From Prevotella sp. UBA4268 (lineage in GTDB: Bacteria; Bacteroidota; Bacteroidia; Bacteroidales; Bacteroidaceae): DNA of 40,892 nucleotides. Below the pieces are notes generated by a model. The model made no database searches, was not told the DNA's origin, and worked only from the letters and a program-made list of their open reading frames with translations. Made by a program: the position numbers and the translations under genes. Positions 7,340 to 16,882 of the stretch are shown here, piece by piece; the stretch's first letter is position 1; each line of letters opens with the position of its first letter. The DNA is taken from assembly GCA_002395135.1 (NCBI GenBank), contig DGWC01000093.1, forward strand, positions 7,976 through 48,867, in the 5' to 3' direction.

Positions 7340-8197
7340 ATGGCACAGCGAGAATGGAAGACGATCAAGGATTTCGAGGAGATCCTTTTCGAGGAATACA
7401 ATCACATTGCAAAGATTACAATCAACCGCGCGCGCTATCGGAATGCGTTCACGCCGCGCACGACATGGGAGATTTCGCAGGCTCTGGGCATCTGTCGCGA
7501 AAGGCCGGACATACGCGTGGTGCTGCTCACGGGTGCCATGTCGCCGGTTCCAGAGGGCATGAAGGCCGAAGAGGTGAAGCATGCTTTCTGCTCAGGAGGT
7601 GACATGCACGTGAAGGGCAGGGGCGGATATGTTGGCGAAGATGGCGTTCCGCGCCTGAATGTGCTGGATGTGCAGATGCAGATAAGACGCCTTCCGAAGC
7701 CCGTTATCGCCATGGTGAACGGCTATGCCATTGGTGGCGGTCATGTGTTGCATGTGGTTTGCGACCTGACCATTGCTTCCGAGAATGCCGTTTTCGGCCA
7801 GACGGGTCCCAAGGTGGGCAGTTTCGATGCCGGTTTTGGCAGCAGTTACCTGGCCCGCATGGTGGGACAGAAGAAGGCGCGCGAGATTTGGTTCCTCTGC
7901 AAGCAGTATACCGCAAAGGAAGCAGAGGCCATGGGCATGGTGAACAAGGTGGTTCCCCTGTGCGATTTGGAAGATACTTGCGTGGAATGGGCAGAGATGA
8001 TGATGGAGCGTTCACCGTTGGCGCTGCGCATGATCAAGGCCGGACTGAATGCAGAACTCGATGGACAGGCCGGAATACAGGAGTTGGCGGGCGATGCTAC
8101 CATGCTTTATTATTATCTTGATGAGGCTCAAGAGGGCGGACGTGCGTTTTTAGAGAAGCGCAAACCCGATTTCGACAAATATCCCATTCTACCATAA
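7340..8197 (+). CDS. menB: 1,4-dihydroxy-2-naphthoyl-CoA synthase
   Basis: Crotonase-fold enzyme that closes the naphthoquinone ring of o-succinylbenzoyl-CoA. The 285-residue length is typical. The oxyanion-hole segments are [11 protein letters not shown] and [17 protein letters not shown], and the MenB-specific [20 protein letters not shown] stretch carries the Asp and Gly residues expected near the active site. The C-terminus [16 protein letters not shown] is also characteristic of MenB and separates it from ordinary enoyl-CoA hydratases. It leads a unit with menC. Confidence 0.97.
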   Translation: MAQREWKTIKDFEEILFEEYNHIAKITINRARYRNAFTPRTTWEISQALGICRERPDIRVVLLTGAMSPVPEGMKAEEVKHAFCSGGDMHVKGRGGYVGEDGVPRLNVLDVQMQIRRLPKPVIAMVNGYAIGGGHVLHVVCDLTIASENAVFGQTGPKVGSFDAGFGSSYLARMVGQKKAREIWFLCKQYTAKEAEAMGMVNKVVPLCDLEDTCVEWAEMMMERSPLALRMIKAGLNAELDGQAGIQELAGDATMLYYYLDEAQEGGRAFLEKRKPDFDKYPILP

Positions 8198-8263
8198 CCC
8201 GCAGTAAGGCATCGGCAAGCACCATGGAACGGTGGTGCCGAGCCCGGGAAAACAGCATTCGGA

Positions 8264-9340
8264 ATGACCATACGATATGAAATAGCGGAGCGGGTGCTCC
8301 ATTTCAAACAGCCGGCAGGAACCTCGCGTGGCACTTATACCACGCGGCGTTCCTGGTTTGTCACCCTGATCGATGACGAGGGCAGGCAGGGAGCGGGCGA
8401 GTGTGCACCGCTGCCCCGTCTCTCGTGCGATGATCTTCCCGACTATCAGCAGAGATTGCAGGAACTGTGCGAGGCCTTCTGCCGTTACGCCAGCAGGGCT
8501 TCATGGCCGGATGCGATGGCTCCGTGGGCGGTCATCGACAGTGATGACGCGCTGCTTTCTGCTTTCCGCCCTTATCCGTCGATGCTTTTCGGCATGGAAA
8601 CCGCCTTTCATCAGTTGCAGGCCCACCGCTCAATGCTCTTCCGCACTCCTTTCAGCAGAGGCGAAGAGGGCATTCCCATCAACGGACTGGTGTGGATGGG
8701 AACCTACGACGAGATGTTGTCGCGAATAGAAGAGAAGATCAAGGCCGGATTCAGGTGTGTTAAACTGAAAATCGGGGCTATTGAATTTGACAAGGAACTC
8801 GACCTGATTCGGCATATCCGCAATAGTTTTGGCCGGGAGCAGATAGAACTGCGGGTGGATGCCAATGGCGCTTTTTCCCCCGACAGTGCCTTGCAACGGC
8901 TGGAGCAACTGGCCCGTTATGACATCCATTCCATAGAGCAGCCCATCCGGCAAGGCCAGTGGCTGGAGATGGCACGGCTGTGCCGAGAGTCGCCGCTGCC
9001 TATTGCCCTCGATGAAGAACTGATTGGAGTGAATGCGACCGCTGAGAAAGAGAGGCTGCTCGACACCATCCGTCCTGCCTATATCATTCTGAAACCCTCG
9101 CTCCATGGGGGCATGGCCGGTTCGCATGAATGGATAGAAATGGCCCGGAAGCGTGGAATCGGTTCGTGGATTACCAGTGCGCTGGAGAGCAACATCGGGC
9201 TGAATGCCATTGCGCATTTCGCTGCCGTCACCTACGGAAGCCACATCAGCATGCCGCAAGGACTCGGTACGGGCATGCTGTTTACTGATAATATCAGTAT
9301 GCCGCTTGAAATCAGAAACGACATGTTGTGGCGTGTGTAA
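8264..9340 (+). CDS. menC: o-Succinylbenzoate synthase
   Basis: Enolase-superfamily dehydratase that makes o-succinylbenzoate from SHCHC. In the 358-residue protein the catalytic set is complete: KLK at 167-169, metal ligands Asp199 (VDANG), Glu225 (SIEQP) and Asp250 (LDEE), and Lys277 (ILKPS). The start was taken at the ATG at 8264, which gives the normal capping domain. Between menB and menC lie 66 bases holding a hairpin (8212-8241, TCGGCA/TGCCGA outer and CACC/GGTG inner) without a T-run, so read-through from menB is likely. Pathway order then requires MenE, which is 11 kb downstream. Confidence 0.95.
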   Translation: MTIRYEIAERVLHFKQPAGTSRGTYTTRRSWFVTLIDDEGRQGAGECAPLPRLSCDDLPDYQQRLQELCEAFCRYASRASWPDAMAPWAVIDSDDALLSAFRPYPSMLFGMETAFHQLQAHRSMLFRTPFSRGEEGIPINGLVWMGTYDEMLSRIEEKIKAGFRCVKLKIGAIEFDKELDLIRHIRNSFGREQIELRVDANGAFSPDSALQRLEQLARYDIHSIEQPIRQGQWLEMARLCRESPLPIALDEELIGVNATAEKERLLDTIRPAYIILKPSLHGGMAGSHEWIEMARKRGIGSWITSALESNIGLNAIAHFAAVTYGSHISMPQGLGTGMLFTDNISMPLEIRNDMLWRV

Positions 9341-9417
9341 GATTCTTCACATCAAGATAAATATGGTGGGGGATAATATTTTCTGTCTAAAATGAAAGAT
9401 ATTTTATTTTATTTTCG

Positions 9418-9425
9418 TATATTTG
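9418..9425 (+). promoter_or_regulatory. -7 box before the DUF4105 gene
   Basis: TATATTTG followed by CA matches TAnnTTTG. No clear -33 box. It implies that the DUF4105 protein and the overlapping secreted-protein gene form a unit separate from menC and argues for a start codon downstream of about 9430. Confidence 0.55.
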
Positions 9426-9500
9426 CAACCGAGAAACATCATAGGCCGTATGTGCAGGGATGATAAGTATTTAGCGAAAGAGAGATATTATTTATTACGC

Positions 9501-10436
9501 ATGTTCTCGTTTCATCGGGCGCTGGCTATTTTTCTGGCGGCCGCGGGGCTTTGTGCTTTTCACGTAAAAGCATCCGCACAGACTTATTCCGAGCATCAGA
9601 GAGACTCCATCAAGGCGATTCAACAGCATATGGCAGACTCTATCAACGCGCTGGCAGCCGATCCCGATTTCATCAAAGTGAGTCTGCTCATCGTGGAACC
9701 TGGCAACCAAGTGTATTCCCAATATGGTCATGCTGCGTTGCGACTGGAATGTCCGTCAAACAATATGGATTTCTGTTTCTCGTTTGAGATGAATCTGAGT
9801 TTCTGGCAGAAGATAAAATTCTTCTTTTCATCAGCCAAATCGGGATTTATAACGAAGCCTACCGAAACATTTATTGAAGATACAAAGGACGAACTACGTG
9901 GCATCACAGCCTATTATCTGAATCTGACTCCAAAGGAGGAGCAAGCACTATGGATGCACTGCGACAAGGAACTGCTGGAAGGGCTCCACTGGGACTACGA
10001 CTATCTCACCAAGAATTGTTCTTCCATGTGTATCTATATGGTGGAGAGTGCCTTGCAGGGTGAGCATATAGAGTATCACAATCTGCACCCCGCATTGACG
10101 GGAACCTATACCGACTTGTTGAATTATATTACGCGAAAGAGCCCTTGGGCAGGATTGTTCTGGAAGTTAAGGATGGGTAGCAGGGGCAAGGATGCCGGCT
10201 CGCTAAACGACAAACTGGCTCCGGAACTGTTGCCGGGGGCCTGGCAGAATGCGGAACTGGTTGATTCTGCGGGCAACCGCCGTCCCATGTTGGCAGGTTC
10301 TCCTGTTGTGATCCTTCCTAATACGGGCAACCAACATGAAGCATTGATATCACCGACGATGGCTCTTGTGCTCGTGTTGGTGGTGATTGTTCTGATAATT
10401 TTATGTCTAATTTATAAAAAAAAGTTTCGATTATGA
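9501..10436 (+). CDS. DUF4105 (Lnb N-terminal-like) protein, envelope-anchored
   Basis: A 311-residue protein with signal peptide MFSFHRALAIFLAAAGLC and cleavage near ASAQ, and one C-terminal membrane segment (about residues 285-305, LVLVLVVIVLIILCLIY) followed by KKKFRL, so it should face the periplasm. The DUF4105 core shows YSQYGHAALRL and LTKNCSSMC, whose His and Cys recall the papain/NlpC fold suggested for this family; enzymatic activity is not established. The ATG at 9501 gives the best signal peptide; an in-frame ATG at 9450 would add 17 hydrophilic residues. Its stop overlaps the next gene (ATGA). Confidence 0.75.
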   Translation: MFSFHRALAIFLAAAGLCAFHVKASAQTYSEHQRDSIKAIQQHMADSINALAADPDFIKVSLLIVEPGNQVYSQYGHAALRLECPSNNMDFCFSFEMNLSFWQKIKFFFSSAKSGFITKPTETFIEDTKDELRGITAYYLNLTPKEEQALWMHCDKELLEGLHWDYDYLTKNCSSMCIYMVESALQGEHIEYHNLHPALTGTYTDLLNYITRKSPWAGLFWKLRMGSRGKDAGSLNDKLAPELLPGAWQNAELVDSAGNRRPMLAGSPVVILPNTGNQHEALISPTMALVLVLVVIVLIILCLIYKKKFRL

Positions 10437-11827
10437 AGAATTTTTCTACTTTTAAAAGAGTAATGCTCCTGTTGGTGTTGGTACTCGCCTCAGGTAAGAC
10501 TTTTGCATTGCCGTCAAAGTTTGTACCTGTTTATGATGTGTTGAGAGCATATCCTACAGGAGCAGGTAAGGTGTATGCCACTTTTTCCGGAGAGTATGAA
10601 TTGCCAGAAGGTGCCGACTACTCTACTCCCAAAGATGAGATGGAGGTGAAGTTCGTTTACAAACAGTCAGGAAAAGTTTCTTATTATGATGCTCATGCCG
10701 TGCCGGCAGAAGGTTGGATAGCAGCCGGATTCTCTACTGAGAAATACGTGGATGGTGAGCCTGTGCTGAACGATTCCATCGAGGAAGTAGGCGATGTGGC
10801 CTCTCTCAGCGTGGAAACAGGTTATGACGTGTTGACCGGCGGCCAGGGATGGGATGCCGCAGCAGATGCCATGGCACAGATGCCAACCGAACCCCAGGGC
10901 GGTCATTATGCATTGTTTACCCGTGTGGCTCCGCGTATCACCGACAAGATGCAGAACAGACTCGGTAGTGTTAAGATCAGCAAGGGAGTTAATAATATCG
11001 GTGATGAGGTTACTTTGACGGCTACTCCTAAATACCCGGAATATACAACATTCAGCCATTGGGTGGAAAAGAGCACAGGCAATCAGATAACAGAAAACCC
11101 ATTGACATTCACTGTGACGAAGGCTGATGAGTATGAGGCTGTGTTCAACAGTTCACTTCTCTTTGATGTGGAATTCCCGGAGGAGGGTGGCTATCTGCCT
11201 TTCTACTTCGACACATACACATTTTATACAGATAATGTTGAGGAGGCTGTCATCACCTATGATAGTTTGAAGGTCAACGGCGACAGAGTCTACGTTCAAC
11301 AGGCAACTCTCGTGAACGCTGCCGATGCCAAGACTCCCGTGCTTCTCTATGGTAAGGGAAAGGCTCAGTTCCTCTCTGATCCTGAGTCTTTAGACGCTTC
11401 TGGTCTTTCTTATGTCCTCTCTGGCAAACCGCGCCTTTACTATTCGGGTGAAGAGGGCTTGAAGGCTGCCGATGCCGAGATTATGTATATCGTCAATAAA
11501 GACACTACTTATTATAAGGACAACTATATCTATCTGTTCGACACGGAGGCATCTTCCTTCAAACTCAGCAAAGAGGAAAACATTGCAGCCAAGACTGTTT
11601 ACATGGCCATTCCTAAGTTTATTATCAGCGACAGCCTTTCTCTGAGTGCTGCTCCTGAGGAAATCTTTATGACGGCCAGCAGTCAAGAGACAGGCATCAA
11701 GGCTGTTTCCAACGGTGCTGCTACGGTGAACGGAAAGTATTATACCATCGACGGACGTCTGGTTGCCGCACCTGAACAAAACGGCATCTATATCCGCAAC
11801 GGAAAGAAAGTGATCTATCGCAAGTAG
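10433..11827 (+). CDS. Secreted InlB-repeat-like surface protein with Prevotella-type C-terminus
   Basis: A 464-residue exported protein of unknown function. Signal peptide at residues 1-25 (VMLLLVLVLASGKTFA). Residues 178-239 resemble the divergent InlB B-repeat fold (GDEVTLTATPKY, FSHWVE, ENPLTFTVTKADEYEAVF). The end (YYTIDGRLVAAPEQNGIYI, then NGKKVIYRK) is the pattern shared by many Prevotella exported proteins and resembles a short sorting or anchoring domain. It overlaps the DUF4105 stop by 4 bases, so the two are translated together. A strong hairpin follows at 11885. No catalytic motif is seen. Confidence 0.7.
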   Translation: MKNFSTFKRVMLLLVLVLASGKTFALPSKFVPVYDVLRAYPTGAGKVYATFSGEYELPEGADYSTPKDEMEVKFVYKQSGKVSYYDAHAVPAEGWIAAGFSTEKYVDGEPVLNDSIEEVGDVASLSVETGYDVLTGGQGWDAAADAMAQMPTEPQGGHYALFTRVAPRITDKMQNRLGSVKISKGVNNIGDEVTLTATPKYPEYTTFSHWVEKSTGNQITENPLTFTVTKADEYEAVFNSSLLFDVEFPEEGGYLPFYFDTYTFYTDNVEEAVITYDSLKVNGDRVYVQQATLVNAADAKTPVLLYGKGKAQFLSDPESLDASGLSYVLSGKPRLYYSGEEGLKAADAEIMYIVNKDTTYYKDNYIYLFDTEASSFKLSKEENIAAKTVYMAIPKFIISDSLSLSAAPEEIFMTASSQETGIKAVSNGAATVNGKYYTIDGRLVAAPEQNGIYIRNGKKVIYRK

Positions 11828-11884
11828 CAATTGCTTCTGAAAGATTATTCCCTCATAGGGATTTGTGAAACGATAACATAGCCT

Positions 11885-11914
11885 GGGGCGGGATGAGAGC
11901 CCGCCCCTGCTTTT
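11885..11914 (+). terminator. Rho-independent terminator after the InlB-like gene
   Basis: GGGGCGGG at 11885-11892 pairs with CCCGCCCC at 11900-11907, followed by TGCTTTT. It separates the DUF4105 unit from the susC-like gene. Confidence 0.8.
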
Positions 11915-11946
11915 AATACTTACTCCCGATTGTAACACATTCAATT

Positions 11947-14900
11947 ATGTATAAAACAGGAAAATGGTTGGCAATCGCGCTATTATCTCCGTTGGCTTTG
12001 CCTTTAGCAGCCAATACCACAATGGCTAATCCCGCTGGTGTTACGGAACATAGTGCAGTGCAATCAATTCAGCAAAACGAAAAAAGAACGATAACCGGGC
12101 GCATCGTTGACGAAGAAAACAATCCGCTCATTGGTGTGATTGTGAAACAGAAAGGAGCCCACGATGGTATCGTGAGCGATGCCAACGGCCAATATTCCAT
12201 CACCGTGACAGGCCAGAATCCAGTGCTCATCTTCACTTATCTCGGCATGGAGGACAAGGAAGCCGTCATCAGACCTGGGCAAAAGCAACTGGTTGTGCAC
12301 ATGAAAGCCAGTCAGCACCAGATTGACGAGGTGGTGGTGACTGGTTATCAGACCATGAGCCGCCGCGAATCGGCCGCCGCCATCTCTCAGGTGAAGATGA
12401 AAGACGTGTTCACCCCCAGTGCCATGAGCCTTGACCAAATGCTGCAAGGAAAGATTCCTGGCATGGCCGTGATGATGCAGTCGGGAGAACCGAGCAGCAC
12501 ACCTACCATCCGTATTCGCGGAAACAGTACGATCAATGGTAACAAAGCGCCCGTCTGGGTGGTGGATGGTGTCATCATGTCAGATATCGTCCCGTTTACG
12601 GCTTCTGACCTTAACAGCCCTGATGCTGCCTACTTGATAGGAAACAACATCTCTGGCTTGAGTCCTCAGGACATAGAAACGATTACCGTGCTGAAAGATG
12701 CCTCGGCAACGGCAATCTATGGTGTAAAGGCGGCAAACGGTGTGATTGTGGTCACCACGAAGCGTGGCAAGGCCTCCACTCCGAATATTACTTACGACAT
12801 GAACCTGAACGTAAGCACTCGTCCGACATACGCCAATTTCAACCAAATGAATTCACAGCAGCGCGTACAATTGTCGAAAGACATCTATGATGCGCGCCTG
12901 CAGTATCCGCGAGTTCCTTCTAAAGAAAGTTACGAGGGTGCCTTGCAGCAACTGCTCAACAAATATATTACGCAGGAAGAGTTTGAGGAACGCGTGCGCC
13001 ATTTCGAACTGATGAACACCGACTGGTTCGGTTATCTCTTCCGCACGGCCGTCACCCAGAATCACAATATATCCATTAATGGCGGAACGGAGAAAGTGCG
13101 TTATTATTCTTCGTTGAGTTTCAACGAGAGCCCCGGTATTGCCAAAGGCTCGCAAAGCCGCCGCTTTACGGCCATGAACAAGTTGTTCTTGAAAATCAAC
13201 CGCTTGTTTGACGTTGACTTAAAGGTGGAACTGAGCAATCAGTCAAACACGGGATATGCCGATGTGAATCCGTTCAGTTATGCCTTTAATACATCGCGTG
13301 CCATCCCCATGTATGAAGGAGACGAGTTGTATTACTACACACAGTCGTCGTTCTCAAACGGGGTGGTATACAATGTTCTCAATGAAATAGACACCACAGG
13401 CAAGAAGAGTAATTCGCGCAGAATGGGTGGTGTGCTGAACTTCAATGCCCATATCATTGACGGACTTACCTACACGGGAACGGTTTCTTACTACTGGAAC
13501 AGCAACCGCAATTACACATGGGCTACCGACAGGTCGTATAAGGTGGCTGCCATCCGAGGCTATCCTTACGGTGCCTATGAGCGCGGCGACAGCCAGTTTA
13601 ACAACTCGCCGCTGCCAGTGGGCGGATATTATGACCTCAGTAACACCAACAGCAAGTCGTACACCTTGCGCAACACGCTTGAGTATAAGAAACTCTTTGC
13701 TGAGAAACACGAAGTGGATGTGATGGGCGGTATAGAGGCACGCTCAGACAAATACAACGGAAACAGCCAGACATTCTATGGGTGGGATGCCACCTACGGG
13801 CAGAATATTGACCCCGCATACACCACCCGTTATCTCAACCAGTTGCAGAACGGATGGTTCAAACCCTATCTGACAGACCAACTCACACAGGTGGCTTCTT
13901 ATTTCGGAACGGCCAGTTATACGTTTGACAACCGTTATGTGATGAATGCAAACATACGTTCCGACGGAGCCAATAAATTCGGAAGCAATCCTAAATACAG
14001 GTGGCTTCCCACGTGGTCTATTGCCGGAAAATGGTTTATCGGAAACGAAAAGATTTTCCGCAACCTGAAGTTCATCGACAATCTTTCTGTCCGTGCATCT
14101 TACGGTATACAGGGTAATATTCACGATGACTCCACGCCATACCTGATTGTTAGAATGGGTAACTACAACGATGTCACCGGTTTGAGATCGGGAACATTCT
14201 ATCATCTTCCCAATCCAGACCTCAGATGGGAGAAGACCCGCTCGTATAACATCGGACTGGATGCCTCTTTCTTTGAGGGAAGGCTGACGTTCACGCTCGA
14301 CTATTATCAGAAACGCACCTCTGACTTGATAACCGACATGGAGGTGTCCACATCAACCGGACGCAGTTATCTGTCAATGAATGCAGGAAAAGCCATCAAC
14401 AAGGGATTTGAAGGAGTGGTATCAGTCACTCCCATACGCAACAATCTGTTTGACTGGAACCTGTCGTTCAACTTCAGCAACAACACCAACGAGATTCGAT
14501 ATGCCCTCAGTGCAAGCCAGACCGACAACGAAAAGTATGAAAACATGATTGCCGGAAACGTGGCCACCGTGGGACAGCCTCTGGGAACCATCTATTCCTT
14601 CAAATATGCAGGCCTTTCGGCCGAAAACGGATATCCGCTTTTCTATACCACCGACGGGCGCAAGGTGCATCAGGGTGACTATCCGGTGATGGAACTGGTG
14701 CCTTGCGGCTCCATCTATCCTGATTTCACGGGCGGTTTCGACACCCGTATCACGTATAAGAAAAACCTCAGCCTTGCCATCGGATTCTCTTATCAGGTGG
14801 GCGGCGTGAAGCGTCTGCCATCATTATATAATGAGGTGAACTATGCTTTCGACCCCATGCGCAACGTCCCGACCGACTTTATCAACAGGTGGCGCCAGCC

Positions 14901-15270
14901 AGGAGACGAGGCAACGGCTCTGTTCCCGGCTCTCTACGACACACGTATTGCCGAGAACTTCCCGACAGAACTGCTCGGATTGTATGATGAGGGAACGTAT
15001 TGTGATGTGAAAATGGTGACGATGTACGACAAGAGCGACTACCGTATTGCCAGCAGCGACTTCCTCCGTCTGCGCAATGTGACGCTGAGTTACCGCCTTC
15101 CGCAGTTGTGGCTCCAGACCTTGAAAATCCGTGAACTCACCTTGCGTCTGCAGGGCAGCAACCTGTTTGTTCTCAAGTCGGGCAAGTGGAACGGCCAGGA
15201 TCCGGAGACAGCCTATGCCAATATGCCAATCATGCCGAGTTACAACTTAGGTATTAACATCATGTTCTAA
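11947..15270 (+). CDS. SusC/RagA-family TonB-linked outer-membrane transporter
   Basis: A 1107-residue outer-membrane importer. Order: signal peptide (1-28), carboxypeptidase-D-like domain at about 47-125 (ITGRIVDEENNPLIGV ... VHMKAS), the TonB-box-like IDEVVVTGY, plug domain to about 245 (TPTIRIRGNSTING, VWVVDGVIM, ITVLKDASATAIYG, ANGVIVVTTKRGK), then the 22-strand barrel ending YNLGINIMF with terminal aromatic residue. It pairs with the SusD-like lipoprotein 26 bases downstream. No sugar enzymes sit in the operon; the lipoprotein and two thioredoxin-fold partners fit a peptide or protein substrate better than a glycan. I see no -7 box within 100 bases of the start. Confidence 0.95.
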   Translation: MYKTGKWLAIALLSPLALPLAANTTMANPAGVTEHSAVQSIQQNEKRTITGRIVDEENNPLIGVIVKQKGAHDGIVSDANGQYSITVTGQNPVLIFTYLGMEDKEAVIRPGQKQLVVHMKASQHQIDEVVVTGYQTMSRRESAAAISQVKMKDVFTPSAMSLDQMLQGKIPGMAVMMQSGEPSSTPTIRIRGNSTINGNKAPVWVVDGVIMSDIVPFTASDLNSPDAAYLIGNNISGLSPQDIETITVLKDASATAIYGVKAANGVIVVTTKRGKASTPNITYDMNLNVSTRPTYANFNQMNSQQRVQLSKDIYDARLQYPRVPSKESYEGALQQLLNKYITQEEFEERVRHFELMNTDWFGYLFRTAVTQNHNISINGGTEKVRYYSSLSFNESPGIAKGSQSRRFTAMNKLFLKINRLFDVDLKVELSNQSNTGYADVNPFSYAFNTSRAIPMYEGDELYYYTQSSFSNGVVYNVLNEIDTTGKKSNSRRMGGVLNFNAHIIDGLTYTGTVSYYWNSNRNYTWATDRSYKVAAIRGYPYGAYERGDSQFNNSPLPVGGYYDLSNTNSKSYTLRNTLEYKKLFAEKHEVDVMGGIEARSDKYNGNSQTFYGWDATYGQNIDPAYTTRYLNQLQNGWFKPYLTDQLTQVASYFGTASYTFDNRYVMNANIRSDGANKFGSNPKYRWLPTWSIAGKWFIGNEKIFRNLKFIDNLSVRASYGIQGNIHDDSTPYLIVRMGNYNDVTGLRSGTFYHLPNPDLRWEKTRSYNIGLDASFFEGRLTFTLDYYQKRTSDLITDMEVSTSTGRSYLSMNAGKAINKGFEGVVSVTPIRNNLFDWNLSFNFSNNTNEIRYALSASQTDNEKYENMIAGNVATVGQPLGTIYSFKYAGLSAENGYPLFYTTDGRKVHQGDYPVMELVPCGSIYPDFTGGFDTRITYKKNLSLAIGFSYQVGGVKRLPSLYNEVNYAFDPMRNVPTDFINRWRQPGDEATALFPALYDTRIAENFPTELLGLYDEGTYCDVKMVTMYDKSDYRIASSDFLRLRNVTLSYRLPQLWLQTLKIRELTLRLQGSNLFVLKSGKWNGQDPETAYANMPIMPSYNLGINIMF

Positions 15271-15296
15271 CGGTTTTTAAAGAGAAGAATAAGGAT

Positions 15297-16844
15297 ATGA
15301 AAATAAAGAATATATACAGATTGTGCGGATGCTTGGCCATCGCATTATCGTTCAGCAGTTGTGGCGATTTCCTGAAAGAATCTTCGCCCGACCTGCTCAT
15401 ACCTCAAAAGGTTGAAGAATATCAGGCCGTGCTGGTGGGAGAGGGCTATCCAAACCATTTTACCGATGAAGCCGATTTCATTCATCTGATGACCGATGAT
15501 GTGGAAGTTTCTCCGACGAGTGATTCCCGCAGTAGTCTTTGGGATGGAGATGATGACTATAATCTGCGACAGGGCAAGGGTGCCTTTACTTGGGCCTACG
15601 ATATAGAATACTACGACGTGAGTTATCCGTCCTTCTACAAGGATCGCTACACCAACATCATGGCATGCAACATCATCATAGAGGATGCAGACAAGATTAC
15701 GGGTGAGCAGGAAAAGGTGAATTCGTGCGTGGCACAGGCCTATACTCTGCGCGCTCTGAACTACCTGTGGCTGGTGAGCACTTATGCAAAACCGTACAAT
15801 GAGCAGACGGCTGCATCCGATCCGGGAGTCATTATCCGTTTAAAGAGCCAGGTGGTGCGCGACGAGCCGGTCCGTTCCACGGTGAAAGAGGTTTACGATT
15901 TGATTAATTCCGATCTCGACAACGCACTGGAACGGTTCAAGAATGCTGCTGTGAGCAGGAACAAATATCTGGTTTCCGAGCGTGCTGCACAGATTCTGAA
16001 GAGCCGCGTGGCCTTGTATCAGGGCCATTGGGACGATGCTATCAAGTATGCAGACTTGGCTGCCGAAGGCGGATATGACCTTTACAACATCGGAAAGATG
16101 ACAAAGAGCGAACTGAACTATCATTCGGGCAGTAGCGCTTCCAGTTTCGCCTTCCTGGATGATACGAATAATACGGAAATCACCTTCCTTTTCGGCGGCA
16201 ATGAGTTCAACAGCAACAAGTTCATGAGCAACATCCTGCTGTTGAAGGATGCCATGTATACGCCTTCAAAGACGAATGAGAACGATCTCATCCACATCTA
16301 TGAGCCAGGCGACAATCGCCTCTATGCCTTCTTCATGCAGAGCGTTGACGAGGGCGGTGAGTATTCAGACCGCCACATGGCACCCTACAAGCACTATGCT
16401 TTCGACATCTATTCGCAAGCCGTGCGCACAGCCGAGGCCCTGCTCAATGCTGCCGAGGCTCATGTGCAGAAGGGCACACAGGCCGATGTGCAGCAAGCCA
16501 TCTCCCTGCTGAACCTGTTGCGCAGCAACCGCTTCGCGGCAGACTCTTTCAAAGAACTGACTGCTGCTGATTTCGCATCGAATGAAGAACTGCTCACATT
16601 CGTGCGCGACGAGCGCCGCCGTGAGTTATGTTTCGAGGACATTCACCGCTGGGCCGACCTCAAGCGCTACGGTATGCCGAGGCTTGTGCATGCGTTCTAT
16701 GCATCGAAAAATGCAACGCCCGAGACCTATGTGCTTGAAGAAGGCGACCAGAACTATATTCTGGAGTTCCCGCATGAGGTGCTGAACTACAACACGAAGA
16801 TTCAGCCTAACACGCGGCGCAATCTTCCTTCACTGGCAAATTGA
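15297..16844 (+). CDS. SusD/RagB-family nutrient-binding lipoprotein
   Basis: A 515-residue surface lipoprotein that forms the lid of the SusC-type barrel. The lipobox is FSSCG at about residues 19-23. The TPR-rich middle shows ACNIIIEDAD, QAYTLRALNYLWLVSTYAKPY and AAQILKSRVALYQGHWDDAIKYAD, and the C-terminal SusD signature is VRDERRRELCFEDIHRWADLKRYG. It starts 26 bases after the SusC-like gene. The ligand cannot be read from sequence. Confidence 0.95.
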   Translation: MKIKNIYRLCGCLAIALSFSSCGDFLKESSPDLLIPQKVEEYQAVLVGEGYPNHFTDEADFIHLMTDDVEVSPTSDSRSSLWDGDDDYNLRQGKGAFTWAYDIEYYDVSYPSFYKDRYTNIMACNIIIEDADKITGEQEKVNSCVAQAYTLRALNYLWLVSTYAKPYNEQTAASDPGVIIRLKSQVVRDEPVRSTVKEVYDLINSDLDNALERFKNAAVSRNKYLVSERAAQILKSRVALYQGHWDDAIKYADLAAEGGYDLYNIGKMTKSELNYHSGSSASSFAFLDDTNNTEITFLFGGNEFNSNKFMSNILLLKDAMYTPSKTNENDLIHIYEPGDNRLYAFFMQSVDEGGEYSDRHMAPYKHYAFDIYSQAVRTAEALLNAAEAHVQKGTQADVQQAISLLNLLRSNRFAADSFKELTAADFASNEELLTFVRDERRRELCFEDIHRWADLKRYGMPRLVHAFYASKNATPETYVLEEGDQNYILEFPHEVLNYNTKIQPNTRRNLPSLAN

Positions 16845-16882
16845 CAAGAACGAAAGTAATTCTTAAACACAACAGACGGAAA